The translations under genes and the position numbers were made by a program. From assembly GCF_000160835.1 (NCBI RefSeq), contig NZ_GG700732.1, forward strand, positions 250,253-278,997: a stretch of DNA of 28,745 bases, read 5' to 3'. Shown in pieces: positions 7,948 to 16,267 of this stretch (the stretch's first letter is position 1; the number at the start of each line of letters is the position of its first letter). The DNA is from Limosilactobacillus antri DSM 16041. Its GTDB lineage: Bacteria > Bacillota > Bacilli > Lactobacillales > Lactobacillaceae. A model generated the notes under the pieces. It saw only the letters and a list, made by a program, of their open reading frames with translations, had not been told where the DNA came from and searched no databases.

Positions 7948-8886
7948 TTGAAGAACATTTATTTTAATCATGATGGTAACGTCGACGATTTGGTTTCCCT
8001 GTTGCTGCTGTTGCAGGCACCGGATATTAAGCTGCTGGGGGTCGGCGTGATCGATGCAGACTGTTACGTTGACCCGGCCGTTATGGCGGCGCGCAAGATT
8101 ATTGACCGCTTCAACCTGCGCGGCGACAAGCTGGAAGTTGCTAAGTCAGATTCGCGTGCCCACCACCAGTTTCCGTCCAACTGGCGGCTGAGTTCCTTCT
8201 CGTTTAACGACCTGCCGATTTTAAATGAACCAGGGAAGGTAGAAACGAAGCAGGCGGCCAAACCGGCCCACCTGGATATGCTGGACAAGATTAAAGCGGC
8301 TGATTCTCCGGTTACCCTGGTCATGACGGGTCCCCTGACTGACCTGGCCCGGGCCCTGGAGATTGACCCGTCGCTTCAGGATAACATTGACAAGCTGTAC
8401 TGGATGGGCGGCAGCTTAGATGGTCATGGCAACGTCAATGAACCCGGTTTTGACGGGACCGCGGAATGGAATGCCTTTTGGGATCCCGAAGCGGTCAAGA
8501 CGGTCTTTGATTCTGATTTAGATATTCAGATGGTCGGCTTGGAAAGCACCGAAGAGCTGCCATTAACGCCAGAATTACGCCGTCATTTTGCAGTCAACCG
8601 GCGTTACCCAGCGTTTGACCTGGTAGGGCAGGGCTACTCGCTAGTTTTGGCTGACGAAGCGGACTCGACCTACTACCTGTGGGACGTGCTGACGACCTTG
8701 TCGAGCTTATACCCCGAAATTGTTGAATCGACGGTAGAAAAGGCCGCGGTTGAAGTTAATGGACGCGGCGCCGGACGGACATACCAAAGTGCTGACGGTC
8801 GCGAACTGACATTGGTTACAAAGGCCGACCAGGAAAAATTCTACCAGCACTTCGATGAACTGTTGAAGAGTGCCCAGATGAAGTAA
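7948..8886 (+). CDS. Inosine-uridine nucleoside hydrolase family protein
   Basis: The 312-residue protein belongs to the IunH family, which cleaves the N-glycosidic bond of ribonucleosides to base plus ribose for salvage. The calcium-binding N-terminal motif appears as NHDGNVDDL, a variant of the usual DxDPGxDD with the DD pair kept. MTGPLTDLARAL (the TGPLTNLA motif) and FDGTAEWNAFWDPEAV (the NxxxDPEA motif) are also present. The start is the TTG at 7948, giving MKNIYFNHDG, because a strong AAAGGAGG ends 9-10 bases before it. The gene is G+C-rich and appears monocistronic. The altered metal motif places it in a lactobacillus subgroup whose substrate preference I cannot assign. Confidence 0.88.
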   Translation: MKNIYFNHDGNVDDLVSLLLLLQAPDIKLLGVGVIDADCYVDPAVMAARKIIDRFNLRGDKLEVAKSDSRAHHQFPSNWRLSSFSFNDLPILNEPGKVETKQAAKPAHLDMLDKIKAADSPVTLVMTGPLTDLARALEIDPSLQDNIDKLYWMGGSLDGHGNVNEPGFDGTAEWNAFWDPEAVKTVFDSDLDIQMVGLESTEELPLTPELRRHFAVNRRYPAFDLVGQGYSLVLADEADSTYYLWDVLTTLSSLYPEIVESTVEKAAVEVNGRGAGRTYQSADGRELTLVTKADQEKFYQHFDELLKSAQMK

Positions 8887-8992
8887 TTGCTACGATAGCT
8901 AAACCGCTCAAATGGTTTTTGAATTTTGCTATAAACTTCATTGAAGGGTAATAATATAGTAAGAAATTAAATAACGTTATTTTATCTAAAGA

Positions 8993-9031
8993 GGAAGCAT
9001 GACTTGGATCTTTTCCAGGCCATGCCTTTTT
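8993..9031. terminator. Bidirectional terminator
   Basis: The stem GCATGACTTGG (8997-9007) pairs with CCAGGCCATGC (9015-9025), with one mismatch and one G-U pair, followed by CTTTTT. It separates the converging nucleoside hydrolase and TetR genes. Confidence 0.65.
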
Positions 9032-9039
9032 GAATTAGC

Positions 9040-9627
9040 TTAGTTTTTCTTAAATGATTGGTAGCCGGCGTTAATAAAGCGGTTCAACAGTTCAACCTCA
9101 TGGTACCATTCGTCATCCTTGATAAAGTGATGGCGTTTATTTATCGCAAACGAGCCATGCAAGGTGTAATTAAATAGTGTTTCGGCATCCTGACTATTTA
9201 GGCCAGTTCGTTGCTGGATTAATGGAATCATCTTACTGCGTTCATGGCTGGCGATGCGGCCAATGATATATTCACTCAAATCGGGATCCATGAGTAGTGC
9301 ACGGTACTTAGTTGCACTAGCAATCCGTTGGCAGGTCGGTAACAAGGATTCATTTTGTTTTAAACAGTCAATTGACAGTTCGCTAATATTAGGCAGACTT
9401 TCCGCTGAATTTTTTGAAATCATTAATGCATCGTCCAGCACAACATTTAAAACGTCAGTGAGATTATTGAAATGGAGATAGAAAGTTGAACGGGTAATTT
9501 CTGCTTGCCGACAAACCTGTGTAACTGTAATTTGTGAATAGGGATGGTCATTAATTAATTCAAGAAAAGCTTCTTTGACAATATTAATGGTGTACTGAGT
9601 TCGGCGGTCAGTTTTTCTGGTAGGCAT
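9040..9627 (-). CDS. TetR/AcrR family transcriptional regulator
   Basis: The protein has 195 residues. The N-terminal helix-turn-helix is clear: SQITVTQVCRQAEITRSTFYLHFNNLTDVL (about 35-64). The remainder is the ligand-binding helical domain. The SD AAAGGAG lies 7 bases before the ATG. It is transcribed away from the tandem sirtuin-like genes, with about 150 AT-rich bases between the starts, so it is the likely regulator of that pair. I did not find a convincing long palindrome there; AACG-ACA-CGTT at 9733-9743 is the best small candidate. The inducer is unknown. Confidence 0.9.
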   Translation of the reverse strand: MPTRKTDRRTQYTINIVKEAFLELINDHPYSQITVTQVCRQAEITRSTFYLHFNNLTDVLNVVLDDALMISKNSAESLPNISELSIDCLKQNESLLPTCQRIASATKYRALLMDPDLSEYIIGRIASHERSKMIPLIQQRTGLNSQDAETLFNYTLHGSFAINKRHHFIKDDEWYHEVELLNRFINAGYQSFKKN

Positions 9628-9732
9628 AGTAAAACTCCTTTACGAATTTCCTGATGTGTTCATAAAGCAAACTAAATTGAAAATCTGTATTTAAGTTAAA
9701 AGATAAATTTCGTTATTCTATTTTAAGAAGTT

Positions 9733-9743
9733 AACGACACGTT
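9733..9743. promoter_or_regulatory. Small inverted repeat in the TetR/sirtuin intergenic region
   Basis: AACG-ACA-CGTT is a perfect 4+3+4 inverted repeat 45 bases before the first sirtuin-like gene. It is short enough to be chance and is listed only as a candidate operator. Confidence 0.25.
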
Positions 9744-9777
9744 GTCCATAATAATACAAAGAGTAAAGGAGTTAATG

Positions 9778-10461
9778 ATGGATAAAATTATTCAGGCAGC
9801 ACAAATTATTAAAGATGCTGATGCAATTTTAATTAGTGCTAGTAATGGTCTATCCATTAGTGAAGGCGTTAATATTTTCGCTAATAATCAGGCCTTTCAT
9901 CAATATTTTAGTGATTTTCAAACCAAATATGGGATTCAAAGCATCTTGCAGGGAGCTAGTTATAATTTTCCGGCTGATGAACGAGCAGCTTTTATTACCC
10001 AATTAAAGCAATATTTACTAGATGATTATCATGGCTCGTCATCATTTGACAGCTTAAAAGCAATCATCCATAGTAAAGATTATTTTGTCGTAACTTCGAA
10101 CGCAGACAAGCATTTTCAGGTAAATGGCCTTGATCAAATCTGGGAAATTGAAGGTAACTTTTTCGATTTGCAGATGCGGTCACCACAATGGCATGCGCAA
10201 CAAGCGGCTTTTCAAGACTTTGTTAAACAGTATCGTGGTAAGAAGCTAGTTCAACTGGAATTAGGGATTGGCGCGGCTAATCAATTAATTAAAGCACCGT
10301 TAATGCGGATGGTTGCCATGAATCCTAGTTGGTCTTATATCACCATGAACTTGGCAAATGAAATTAATATTATGCCGGTGATTGCTGATCGGTCGACTGC
10401 TCTGACGGGTGATTTAAGTAAAACTTTAGAACAATTAAAGGAGGCCATTGACCATGAATAA
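9778..10461 (+). CDS. Sirtuin-like protein lacking the zinc-ribbon cysteines
   Basis: The 227-residue protein carries a Sir2-type NAD fold: ISASNGLSISEG (19-30) matches the GAGxS loop, TSNAD (106-110) stands for the T(Q/T)N(I/V)D motif, and VQLELGIGAAN matches the C-terminal GxxxG strand. It is shorter than its neighbour and has no cysteine at all, so the four-Cys zinc module is absent. The position of the catalytic His is Glu125 (EIEGN). The start is the ATG at 9778, 6 bases after AAAGGAG. Its 3' end overlaps the next sirtuin-like gene by 8 bases, implying coupled translation. It may be a non-canonical or inactive partner subunit. The fold assignment is fairly sure; the role is unknown. Confidence 0.75.
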   Translation: MDKIIQAAQIIKDADAILISASNGLSISEGVNIFANNQAFHQYFSDFQTKYGIQSILQGASYNFPADERAAFITQLKQYLLDDYHGSSSFDSLKAIIHSKDYFVVTSNADKHFQVNGLDQIWEIEGNFFDLQMRSPQWHAQQAAFQDFVKQYRGKKLVQLELGIGAANQLIKAPLMRMVAMNPSWSYITMNLANEINIMPVIADRSTALTGDLSKTLEQLKEAIDHE

Positions 10462-11416
10462 GCGGACAATGTATGAACAATTGGTAATCCAAACTCAGAT
10501 GAATTATTCGCAGTATTATGGCGTCTACGCTAGTGGTGGAACCCCGGTTAAGTTAACCGAAAAACCACAGCCATCTTATGACGAACAAATTAAGATTTTT
10601 GCTGACAAAATCAAAAAAGCAGACCATATTGTGATTGGCGGGGCCTCGGGGTTATCTGCAGCTGGTGGTGGCGACTTTTATTACACCGATTCGCCGTCTT
10701 ATAAAAAGCACTTTGCTAAATTTTATGAAAAGTATGGCTTTAAGGGTGCTTTTGCTGGTATGCAACATCGTTGGGATAGTCAGGAAGAATTCTGGGGTTA
10801 TCTTGCAACCTTTTTGTATACCACACAACATGCTGAAATTCGGCAGCCATATAAAGATTTACAAGCGATCTTAAAAGACCGGGATTATTTTATTGTGACA
10901 ACTAATCAAGATACCCAGGCAATTAAGGCCTTTCCCGAAGAAAAGGTAGCCCAGATTCAAGGCGACCACCGCTTTTTCCAATGTTCTCAACAATGTACCG
11001 ATGAGGTCTGGGACGCAGTCAAGCCAGTAGAAGCAATGGGTGATAGCACCAAGGTTCCAACCGAGCTGATTCCGCGGTGTCCGCATTGTGGTGCTGAAGC
11101 CTTTCCATGGGTTCGTGGCTATGGTAACTTTCTTGAAGGAACTCGGTATCAGCAAGAATACCAAAAGATTTCTGATGACCTTGAAAAGCATATTCAAGCG
11201 CACGATAAGATTCTTTTCGTTGAACTAGGTGTGGGCCGGATGACGCCGATGTTTATCCAAGAACCATTCTGGGCATTAACTAATAATTTACCGGGAGCCT
11301 TTGATGTGATGGTGAATAAGGATTATCAATTCTTACCAGAGCAGATTGAAGATAAGGGTGTGGCGATTAAGGGCGACATTGCAAAAGTACTGGATGATGT
11401 AAAAGCAGCATTGTAA
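10454..11416 (+). CDS. Class M-like sirtuin (SirTM-type Sir2 family protein)
   Basis: The protein has 320 residues. The NAD-binding GGASGLSAAGG is at 62-72 and TTNQD at 149-153. Zinc ligands are Cys177 and Cys181 (CSQQC) with Cys209 and Cys212 (CPHC). The usual catalytic His is Gln169 in IQGDH, as I recall for class M sirtuins (SirTM), which act as protein mono-ADP-ribosyltransferases on lipoylated GcvH-like carriers in streptococci and staphylococci. The start is the ATG at 10454, because AAAGGAGG (10437-10444, inside the upstream gene) is 9 bases away; the in-frame TTG at 10448 is too close. The macrodomain, GcvH-L and LplA2 genes typical of SirTM operons are not in this window, so the substrate is open. 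A terminator follows. Confidence 0.85.
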   Translation: MNKRTMYEQLVIQTQMNYSQYYGVYASGGTPVKLTEKPQPSYDEQIKIFADKIKKADHIVIGGASGLSAAGGGDFYYTDSPSYKKHFAKFYEKYGFKGAFAGMQHRWDSQEEFWGYLATFLYTTQHAEIRQPYKDLQAILKDRDYFIVTTNQDTQAIKAFPEEKVAQIQGDHRFFQCSQQCTDEVWDAVKPVEAMGDSTKVPTELIPRCPHCGAEAFPWVRGYGNFLEGTRYQQEYQKISDDLEKHIQAHDKILFVELGVGRMTPMFIQEPFWALTNNLPGAFDVMVNKDYQFLPEQIEDKGVAIKGDIAKVLDDVKAAL

Positions 11417-11422
11417 ACAAAG

Positions 11423-11466
11423 AAAAGCTTCAATTGCAGCATGTAAAAATGTGCATTGAAGCTTTT
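11423..11466. terminator. Bidirectional terminator after the sirtuin pair
   Basis: AAAAGCTTCAATTGCA pairs with GTGCATTGAAGCTTTT with one bulge. It lies between the converging sirtuin operon and the MMPL operon. A hairpin of very similar sequence lies at 16107-16149. Confidence 0.8.
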
Positions 11467-11491
11467 AAATATTTATTGATGTGATTCATTA

Positions 11492-12136
11492 TTAGTGATC
11501 TTGCTTAGAAGACATGATCAACTGTTTGCCATAAGTAGTAGGATCATTGATAATTTTTAACATTACCTGTGCGACATCACTGCGGTATGTGCGCGGTACG
11601 CCGCTCATTTTATAATTTGAGGCGGCATCACGGACTAGGGGATGTGGAGTTCTTTCGCCGTTAAAAAGTGGACCAGGATGAACGGTTGTCCAATTAAGAT
11701 CGGAATTAGGGAGTTGCCTTTCTCCAGCATCATGATCAGCGAAGTTTCCCTTCAAAAATCCTTTTGCACCTAGTCGATACGGGTAACGAGTATTATCGAA
11801 GGTCTTACCAACTCCAAGGGCAGACATACTAACCAGTCGCTTAACTTTAGCCTTATCCATTGCTTCAATAATGTTTGGAATGGCTAGGGCAAAAAGTTTA
11901 CCATTTATATTAGAAATTGGATTACCGAGGGCGGTTAAAACAGCGTCACAATTTTTCATTGACGTTGCCATGACTTCAATATCATTTAATTCACCAGTAA
12001 TAATCGTGAGGCCTTGGTGTTTAACCATCTTTTCAGGATGACGAACATATGCAACGACTTCATTTTGTTTTTCCAGAGCTTGGTTAACTAACTCTTCGCC
12101 AGTTCGCCCGGTTGCGCCGATAATAAAGAGCTTCAT
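11492..12136 (-). CDS. NAD(P)-binding oxidoreductase (atypical SDR, NmrA/YwnB-like)
   Basis: The 214-residue protein starts with the Rossmann loop GATGRTG (residues 7-13). Next come RHPEKM, ALGNP, and a segment with SMSALG in place of the classical SDR Tyr-x-x-x-Lys motif, so it fits the atypical SDR group that binds NAD(P) without a classical active site. It is the last gene of a three-gene operon with the MMPL exporter and an alpha/beta hydrolase, 18 bases after the hydrolase stop. A SD-like GGAAAGAGAGG precedes the ATG. Members often act as NADPH-sensing or quinone-related reductases; the substrate here is unknown. Confidence 0.85.
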   Translation of the reverse strand: MKLFIIGATGRTGEELVNQALEKQNEVVAYVRHPEKMVKHQGLTIITGELNDIEVMATSMKNCDAVLTALGNPISNINGKLFALAIPNIIEAMDKAKVKRLVSMSALGVGKTFDNTRYPYRLGAKGFLKGNFADHDAGERQLPNSDLNWTTVHPGPLFNGERTPHPLVRDAASNYKMSGVPRTYRSDVAQVMLKIINDPTTYGKQLIMSSKQDH

Positions 12137-12154
12137 TACTGTTTCCTCTCTTTC

Positions 12155-13327
12155 CTATAGGTTATCACTGATCCAATTAAAGATTTCTTCACTTGCTGGG
12201 GCATACCCGCCCATTTGGGTATGCTGCTGGGCAGTGGAATTTTCATCAAAAAATAGGTAGTCCTTAGGGCAGGTTAATAAATCATAGAATTCTTTAGCAG
12301 CTGTTGGATTAACTTCGGCCGCACCATTAAGAACGAGTGTTTTGGCTGATATTTTATTAATTATTTGGGTGTTATCGTATTTTGCCAACTCGTTCAACAG
12401 GTTTTCTTCCGAGCAACCTTGTTTCCAAGTATAATCCTTTAACAGATATTCGAGCAGTGCTGGGCGAAGAGATCTTGGTAAGGAAAGAATCTTCTTCAGC
12501 CGCTGGCTAATCACCTTTCCCCACGCAATGTTTCCCGGATCGGTGATACAAATCTTAATCCGCTTATCAAACGCTGCAGCTCGGGGAATTTGGAAGCCAC
12601 CAAAACTCATTCCCATGACCCCAATCCTATTGTTATCGACGTGCGGTAAACTAGTAGCAAAATCAAGAACTGGTTTCATGACCTTCTCAAAGTCTGGTCT
12701 GAATGGTAATCCCTGCAGTCGCATTGTCATTCCCTGACCGGGGCCATCGAACGTTAAGGCGTTAATACCACGTTTAATTGCAGCATCGGTTACCCAGCGA
12801 GTATCGTCAGCCCAAGTATCACGTCCCGGAACAACAATTAACAAAGGGGCATCTTGTCCAGCAGATGGAGCAGTAAAGTAATGACCGGGAAGAGTAGTAT
12901 CTTCATAAGGAATTTGAATCGCAGTTCCTGGATAATCAGATAATTTAAGAGCTTTATCATAACAATTTTGGCTGGCCAAACAATAGTCCTTCATCCGGAC
13001 GTCTTCTGTCTTACTGAAATACATTAAAGATACTCGCCAATAGGTTGAAGCACGAAGATAAGCACTTGCCGCACTAATCTTTTTATCCTTTGTTTCGTAG
13101 TCCTGCGCCTTTTTCTGCAGACGGTCAGCCATAGTTGACCAAGAATTGATCCAGTTTTCTTCATTGCCATGCTTTAGGTTAACCGTTACTTCAAATACTT
13201 CACCAATATCCGCCATATGATAATTAGTTAGACCGAGAACGTGCTTAATTAAAGCGTCCTGCAACATATTTTTACTAAATTTCATTTCCGGCCAATGCTT
13301 GTTAAAGCCCCCGTTACTTACCGTCAT
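12155..13327 (-). CDS. Alpha/beta hydrolase with N-terminal helical cap
   Basis: This 390-residue protein has an N-terminal helical region of about 135 residues before a canonical alpha/beta hydrolase core. That layout is seen in the 2,6-dihydroxypseudooxynicotine hydrolase/FrsA-like group. The nucleophile is Ser241 in GMSFGG. The usual acid position carries Glu338 (NGAAEVNP), and the His is probably 369 (QQHTQMG). The oxyanion region is VVPGRDTW. SD TAGGAGGT lies 8-9 bases before the ATG. It sits 23 bases downstream of the MMPL stop, so it is co-expressed with the exporter. It may hydrolyse a lipid- or carbon-carbon-bonded substrate connected with that exporter; this is inference. Confidence 0.85.
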   Translation of the reverse strand: MTVSNGGFNKHWPEMKFSKNMLQDALIKHVLGLTNYHMADIGEVFEVTVNLKHGNEENWINSWSTMADRLQKKAQDYETKDKKISAASAYLRASTYWRVSLMYFSKTEDVRMKDYCLASQNCYDKALKLSDYPGTAIQIPYEDTTLPGHYFTAPSAGQDAPLLIVVPGRDTWADDTRWVTDAAIKRGINALTFDGPGQGMTMRLQGLPFRPDFEKVMKPVLDFATSLPHVDNNRIGVMGMSFGGFQIPRAAAFDKRIKICITDPGNIAWGKVISQRLKKILSLPRSLRPALLEYLLKDYTWKQGCSEENLLNELAKYDNTQIINKISAKTLVLNGAAEVNPTAAKEFYDLLTCPKDYLFFDENSTAQQHTQMGGYAPASEEIFNWISDNL

Positions 13328-13350
13328 GATGGATTACCTCCTAAAGTTAG

Positions 13351-15480
13351 TTATTTTTTATATTCAATTTTGCTGCGCCGCATTCCAGGGAATACCCAAT
13401 TCCATTTACCACATAGTTTAATCATTGCCGGAACAAAGATTAGGCGGACGATAAAGGCATCAAAGAAAACACCGAATGCAAGTGCAAGGCCAATTGATTT
13501 ACTTGTAGGGTTAGATGTAATTGCAAAGCTACCAAAAACAGAAATCATGATTAGACCAGCAGTGATAATTACCTTGGCATTTTCTTTCATTCCAGTCCTA
13601 ACTGCCTTAGTATTGTCGCCAGTTAGTAAATAGATTTCGCGAATCCGAGAAACGAGGAAGACTTCGTAGTCCATTGCTAGTCCGAAGAGAATTCCAATCG
13701 CAATTACTGGAAGGAAGGCAATAATTGGTGCTCCTTTGCTAATGCCAAAGACAGTATTTAGCACTGCATCCTGCATGACAGCAGTAAGTGCCCCAAAGGA
13801 AGCGAGAAGTGAGAGACCAAATCCAGCCATCGCAACTAATGGAATAATGAATGAGCGAAAGACAATCATCATTAAGACGAACGCCAATGCCATTACGATT
13901 CCGGCAAAAATGGGGATTGCCTTATTTAACTTTTCAACAATGTCAATATTAATAGCATTAGTACCAGTCAAAACCAGCTTGGTATTCATTTTATCTTCGG
14001 TTGTGTTGGAGTACTTCTTAATATGATGAGCAAGCTGATCGGTCTTCACGGATTCAGGTCCTTCGGTTGGAATAACCATAAAGACTGCATACTTTCCACT
14101 ATTACTCATCATCCCTGGAGTAGCCATTTTGACATATTTCATTTCTGAAAGATGCTTAGTAATTTCCATTACATCTTGTTGCTTTTCGTCTGGAGTAGCA
14201 TTTTTATCTAACTTGGCAACCGTTATTAATTGGGCATTCATTCCTTCACCGAACTTATCGGACAAAATATCATAAGCCTTTCGTTCAGTTTGATTAGTAG
14301 GTAAGGCTCCATTATATGGCATTCCAAGCCGCATGTGCCCAGAAGGAATTGCAAAGCCAAGCAGAACAAGAGCACTGACGATTACAGTTACAAATGGGTG
14401 GCGGATGATAGTGTGCTCAACAAGTCCGTTATTTTTAGCTTTTTGCTTATGCTTCCCTGTTTGATTGTTAGCTGGTCTAATATGTTTATGCACTAATGAA
14501 ATTAAAGCTGGCAAGAGGGTTAGGGCTGAAAGAATTGCAAAAGCAACGCCAACGGCAGCAGCTAATCCCATTTGGGTTAAGAAGTCAATACCCACAAGGC
14601 TTAAACCAGCAACAGCAATAATAACTGTAACTCCGGCGAATAAGACAGAACTACCAGCAGTTGCCATCGCCATGCCAATTGCCTTGATATGATCATCCTC
14701 AGTTACACGATTGGTTCGGTAGCGATTAATGATGAATAAGGCGTAATCAATACCGCACGCCAGACTTAAGATCATCGCTAAACTTTGAGCAACTGATGCC
14801 GTTTCAAAATAGTTTGAACCTATTCCGATCACAAGTAGTCCAATTGCAAGCCCTATAACGGCGCTGATAATTGGTAAACCGGCAGTAATAAATGAGCGGA
14901 AGAGGATTACCATAAAGATAAAGGCAATCGCAACCCCAATTAGTTCAGCAATTTCGTTTACCCCCATTGGGTGAATAGAAACCGTTCCAGTATATTCAAC
15001 TTGCACACCCTTTTGATGATCAAGAGACTTAAAGGCAGCTTGAGTTTTATGAATTGTTTCAGGAGTAACTGAATTGGCCTTTTGATTGTAAGTTACAGTA
15101 GCATAGGTTGTTGTTAAGTCCTTACTGAATTGCTTCGATTGATAAGGGTTCGTTACAAAATCAACGTGTGGCTTTTTCTCAGCATTGGCAATTGAATTTG
15201 TAATTGCTTTTTGTGTTTTAGGATTTAATAACCCATTTTTATCTTTAGTCTTAATTACAACTTGAAGAGTTCCGTGATCGGTATCCTGATGAAACTCCTT
15301 TTTCAACGTTGACTGAATTTCAGTAGAAGGAATTCCAGAAATTGATAATGATTCATTGTAATTAGATCCAATTTTGGCAGCAGCGGTCCCAAAACCAATT
15401 AAGGCGATTAGCCAAACGATAATGGCTGTCCATTTATGCTTAGCCATGAACTCGCCGAGCCGTTTAAGTAGTTTTCCCAT
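13351..15480 (-). CDS. MMPL family RND transporter
   Basis: The 709-residue protein has the twofold MMPL/RND layout: one membrane helix near 17-35, an extracytoplasmic domain (about 40-170), five or six helices, a cytosolic loop near 335-355, then the same pattern again. The proton-relay Asp-Tyr pairs are visible as GIDYALFI (Asp245) and AMDYEVFL in the second half. MMPL proteins export lipids, peptides or toxic compounds using the proton gradient; YdgH/YdfJ-like members in Firmicutes are drug or detergent pumps. The SD AAAGGAG is 8 bases before the ATG. It is first in a three-gene operon and divergent from a TetR gene, which probably represses it. Confidence 0.92.
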   Translation of the reverse strand: MGKLLKRLGEFMAKHKWTAIIVWLIALIGFGTAAAKIGSNYNESLSISGIPSTEIQSTLKKEFHQDTDHGTLQVVIKTKDKNGLLNPKTQKAITNSIANAEKKPHVDFVTNPYQSKQFSKDLTTTYATVTYNQKANSVTPETIHKTQAAFKSLDHQKGVQVEYTGTVSIHPMGVNEIAELIGVAIAFIFMVILFRSFITAGLPIISAVIGLAIGLLVIGIGSNYFETASVAQSLAMILSLACGIDYALFIINRYRTNRVTEDDHIKAIGMAMATAGSSVLFAGVTVIIAVAGLSLVGIDFLTQMGLAAAVGVAFAILSALTLLPALISLVHKHIRPANNQTGKHKQKAKNNGLVEHTIIRHPFVTVIVSALVLLGFAIPSGHMRLGMPYNGALPTNQTERKAYDILSDKFGEGMNAQLITVAKLDKNATPDEKQQDVMEITKHLSEMKYVKMATPGMMSNSGKYAVFMVIPTEGPESVKTDQLAHHIKKYSNTTEDKMNTKLVLTGTNAINIDIVEKLNKAIPIFAGIVMALAFVLMMIVFRSFIIPLVAMAGFGLSLLASFGALTAVMQDAVLNTVFGISKGAPIIAFLPVIAIGILFGLAMDYEVFLVSRIREIYLLTGDNTKAVRTGMKENAKVIITAGLIMISVFGSFAITSNPTSKSIGLALAFGVFFDAFIVRLIFVPAMIKLCGKWNWVFPGMRRSKIEYKK

Positions 15481-15596
15481 GATTCACTCTCCTTTAATTG
15501 ACTTTTTATATTGTAACTGTCATATTAAGGATAGACGATGGGCATTAATATTACCCTGCATATTTAAACGACACAGACCATAAAGTGGTGATTAAA

Positions 15597-16106
15597 ATGT
15601 CAGACATGAGAAAAATTAGGACTAGGCGAGAAATACAACAAGCAATTGCTGAACTATTATTGCAGAAACCATTTAGTAAAATTACGGTCAAAGATATCGT
15701 TGGTAAGGCGCTAATTAATCGCAATACTTTTTATCTTCATTATCGCGACAAGTATGATTTGATAGAGCAAATATTAACTTCAATGATTGATCAAGCTGAT
15801 ATTTCAGTAAATGATTTTGTCCACCAACCATTCTACTTTTTCCAAACAATTATGAATAATACATCGACAGTCAGCAAAAAAATCATTGATCGGCAAAAGA
15901 AAGATCAAGCATTTCATGAGGTTATTTTGAGGACAGTCCTTCATATTGTGATGAAAAATAATGGTGAAAATGACGCTGCTTGGTTCACCTTTGGTAAGGT
16001 TTCAGCGATTATGTCTTGGAATACAGAACATGGTTACCGATATAGTATCGGTAGGGACGTCAAGATATTACAAAAGATTTATGAAACAGAAAAGTTTCCA
16101 AAGTAA
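15597..16106 (+). CDS. TetR/AcrR family transcriptional regulator
   Basis: The protein has 169 residues. The N-terminal helix-turn-helix is KITVKDIVGKALINRNTFYLHYRDKYDL (about 33-60). The chosen ATG at 15597 follows GGTGA; the upstream in-frame GTG at 15585 has no SD. It is transcribed away from the MMPL operon across about 115 bases and is the likely repressor of that exporter. GGGCATTAATATTACCCT near 15540 is a possible operator but not a clean palindrome. A terminator follows the stop immediately. Confidence 0.88.
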   Translation: MSDMRKIRTRREIQQAIAELLLQKPFSKITVKDIVGKALINRNTFYLHYRDKYDLIEQILTSMIDQADISVNDFVHQPFYFFQTIMNNTSTVSKKIIDRQKKDQAFHEVILRTVLHIVMKNNGENDAAWFTFGKVSAIMSWNTEHGYRYSIGRDVKILQKIYETEKFPK

Positions 16107-16149
16107 AAAAGCTTCAGTTGACGTAAGGCATATGTCAATTGAAGCTTTT
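16107..16149 (+). terminator. Terminator after the second TetR gene
   Basis: AAAAGCTTCAGTTGAC (16107-16122) pairs with GTCAATTGAAGCTTTT (16134-16149) with one G-U pair. It resembles the hairpin at 11423-11466 in sequence. Confidence 0.8.
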
Positions 16150-16181
16150 AATTAATTATTCGTACTAAACTCTTGTTAGTT

Positions 16182-16235
16182 TGAAATTACTTTTACACTT
16201 TTATAAAACTAGCGTTGAATGTAAAAGTAATTTCA
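16182..16235. repeat. 16-bp perfect inverted repeat with 22-base loop
   Basis: TGAAATTACTTTTACA (16182-16197) is repeated exactly in inverted form at 16220-16235. No T run follows on either side, so it is not a textbook terminator, although it lies just past the end of the LysR gene. A second smaller palindrome (AAATAAA-AC-TTTATTT) lies at 16245-16260. Confidence 0.7.
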
Positions 16236-16267
16236 CATTCGAAAAAATAAAACTTTATTTGTCAGTG

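Noticed and set aside
11423..16149. Similar AAAAGCTTCA hairpins at both ends of the MMPL/TetR block, as ends of a mobile element
   Set aside because: Each sits directly after a stop codon in the position and shape of an ordinary terminator. There is no transposase and no target duplication.
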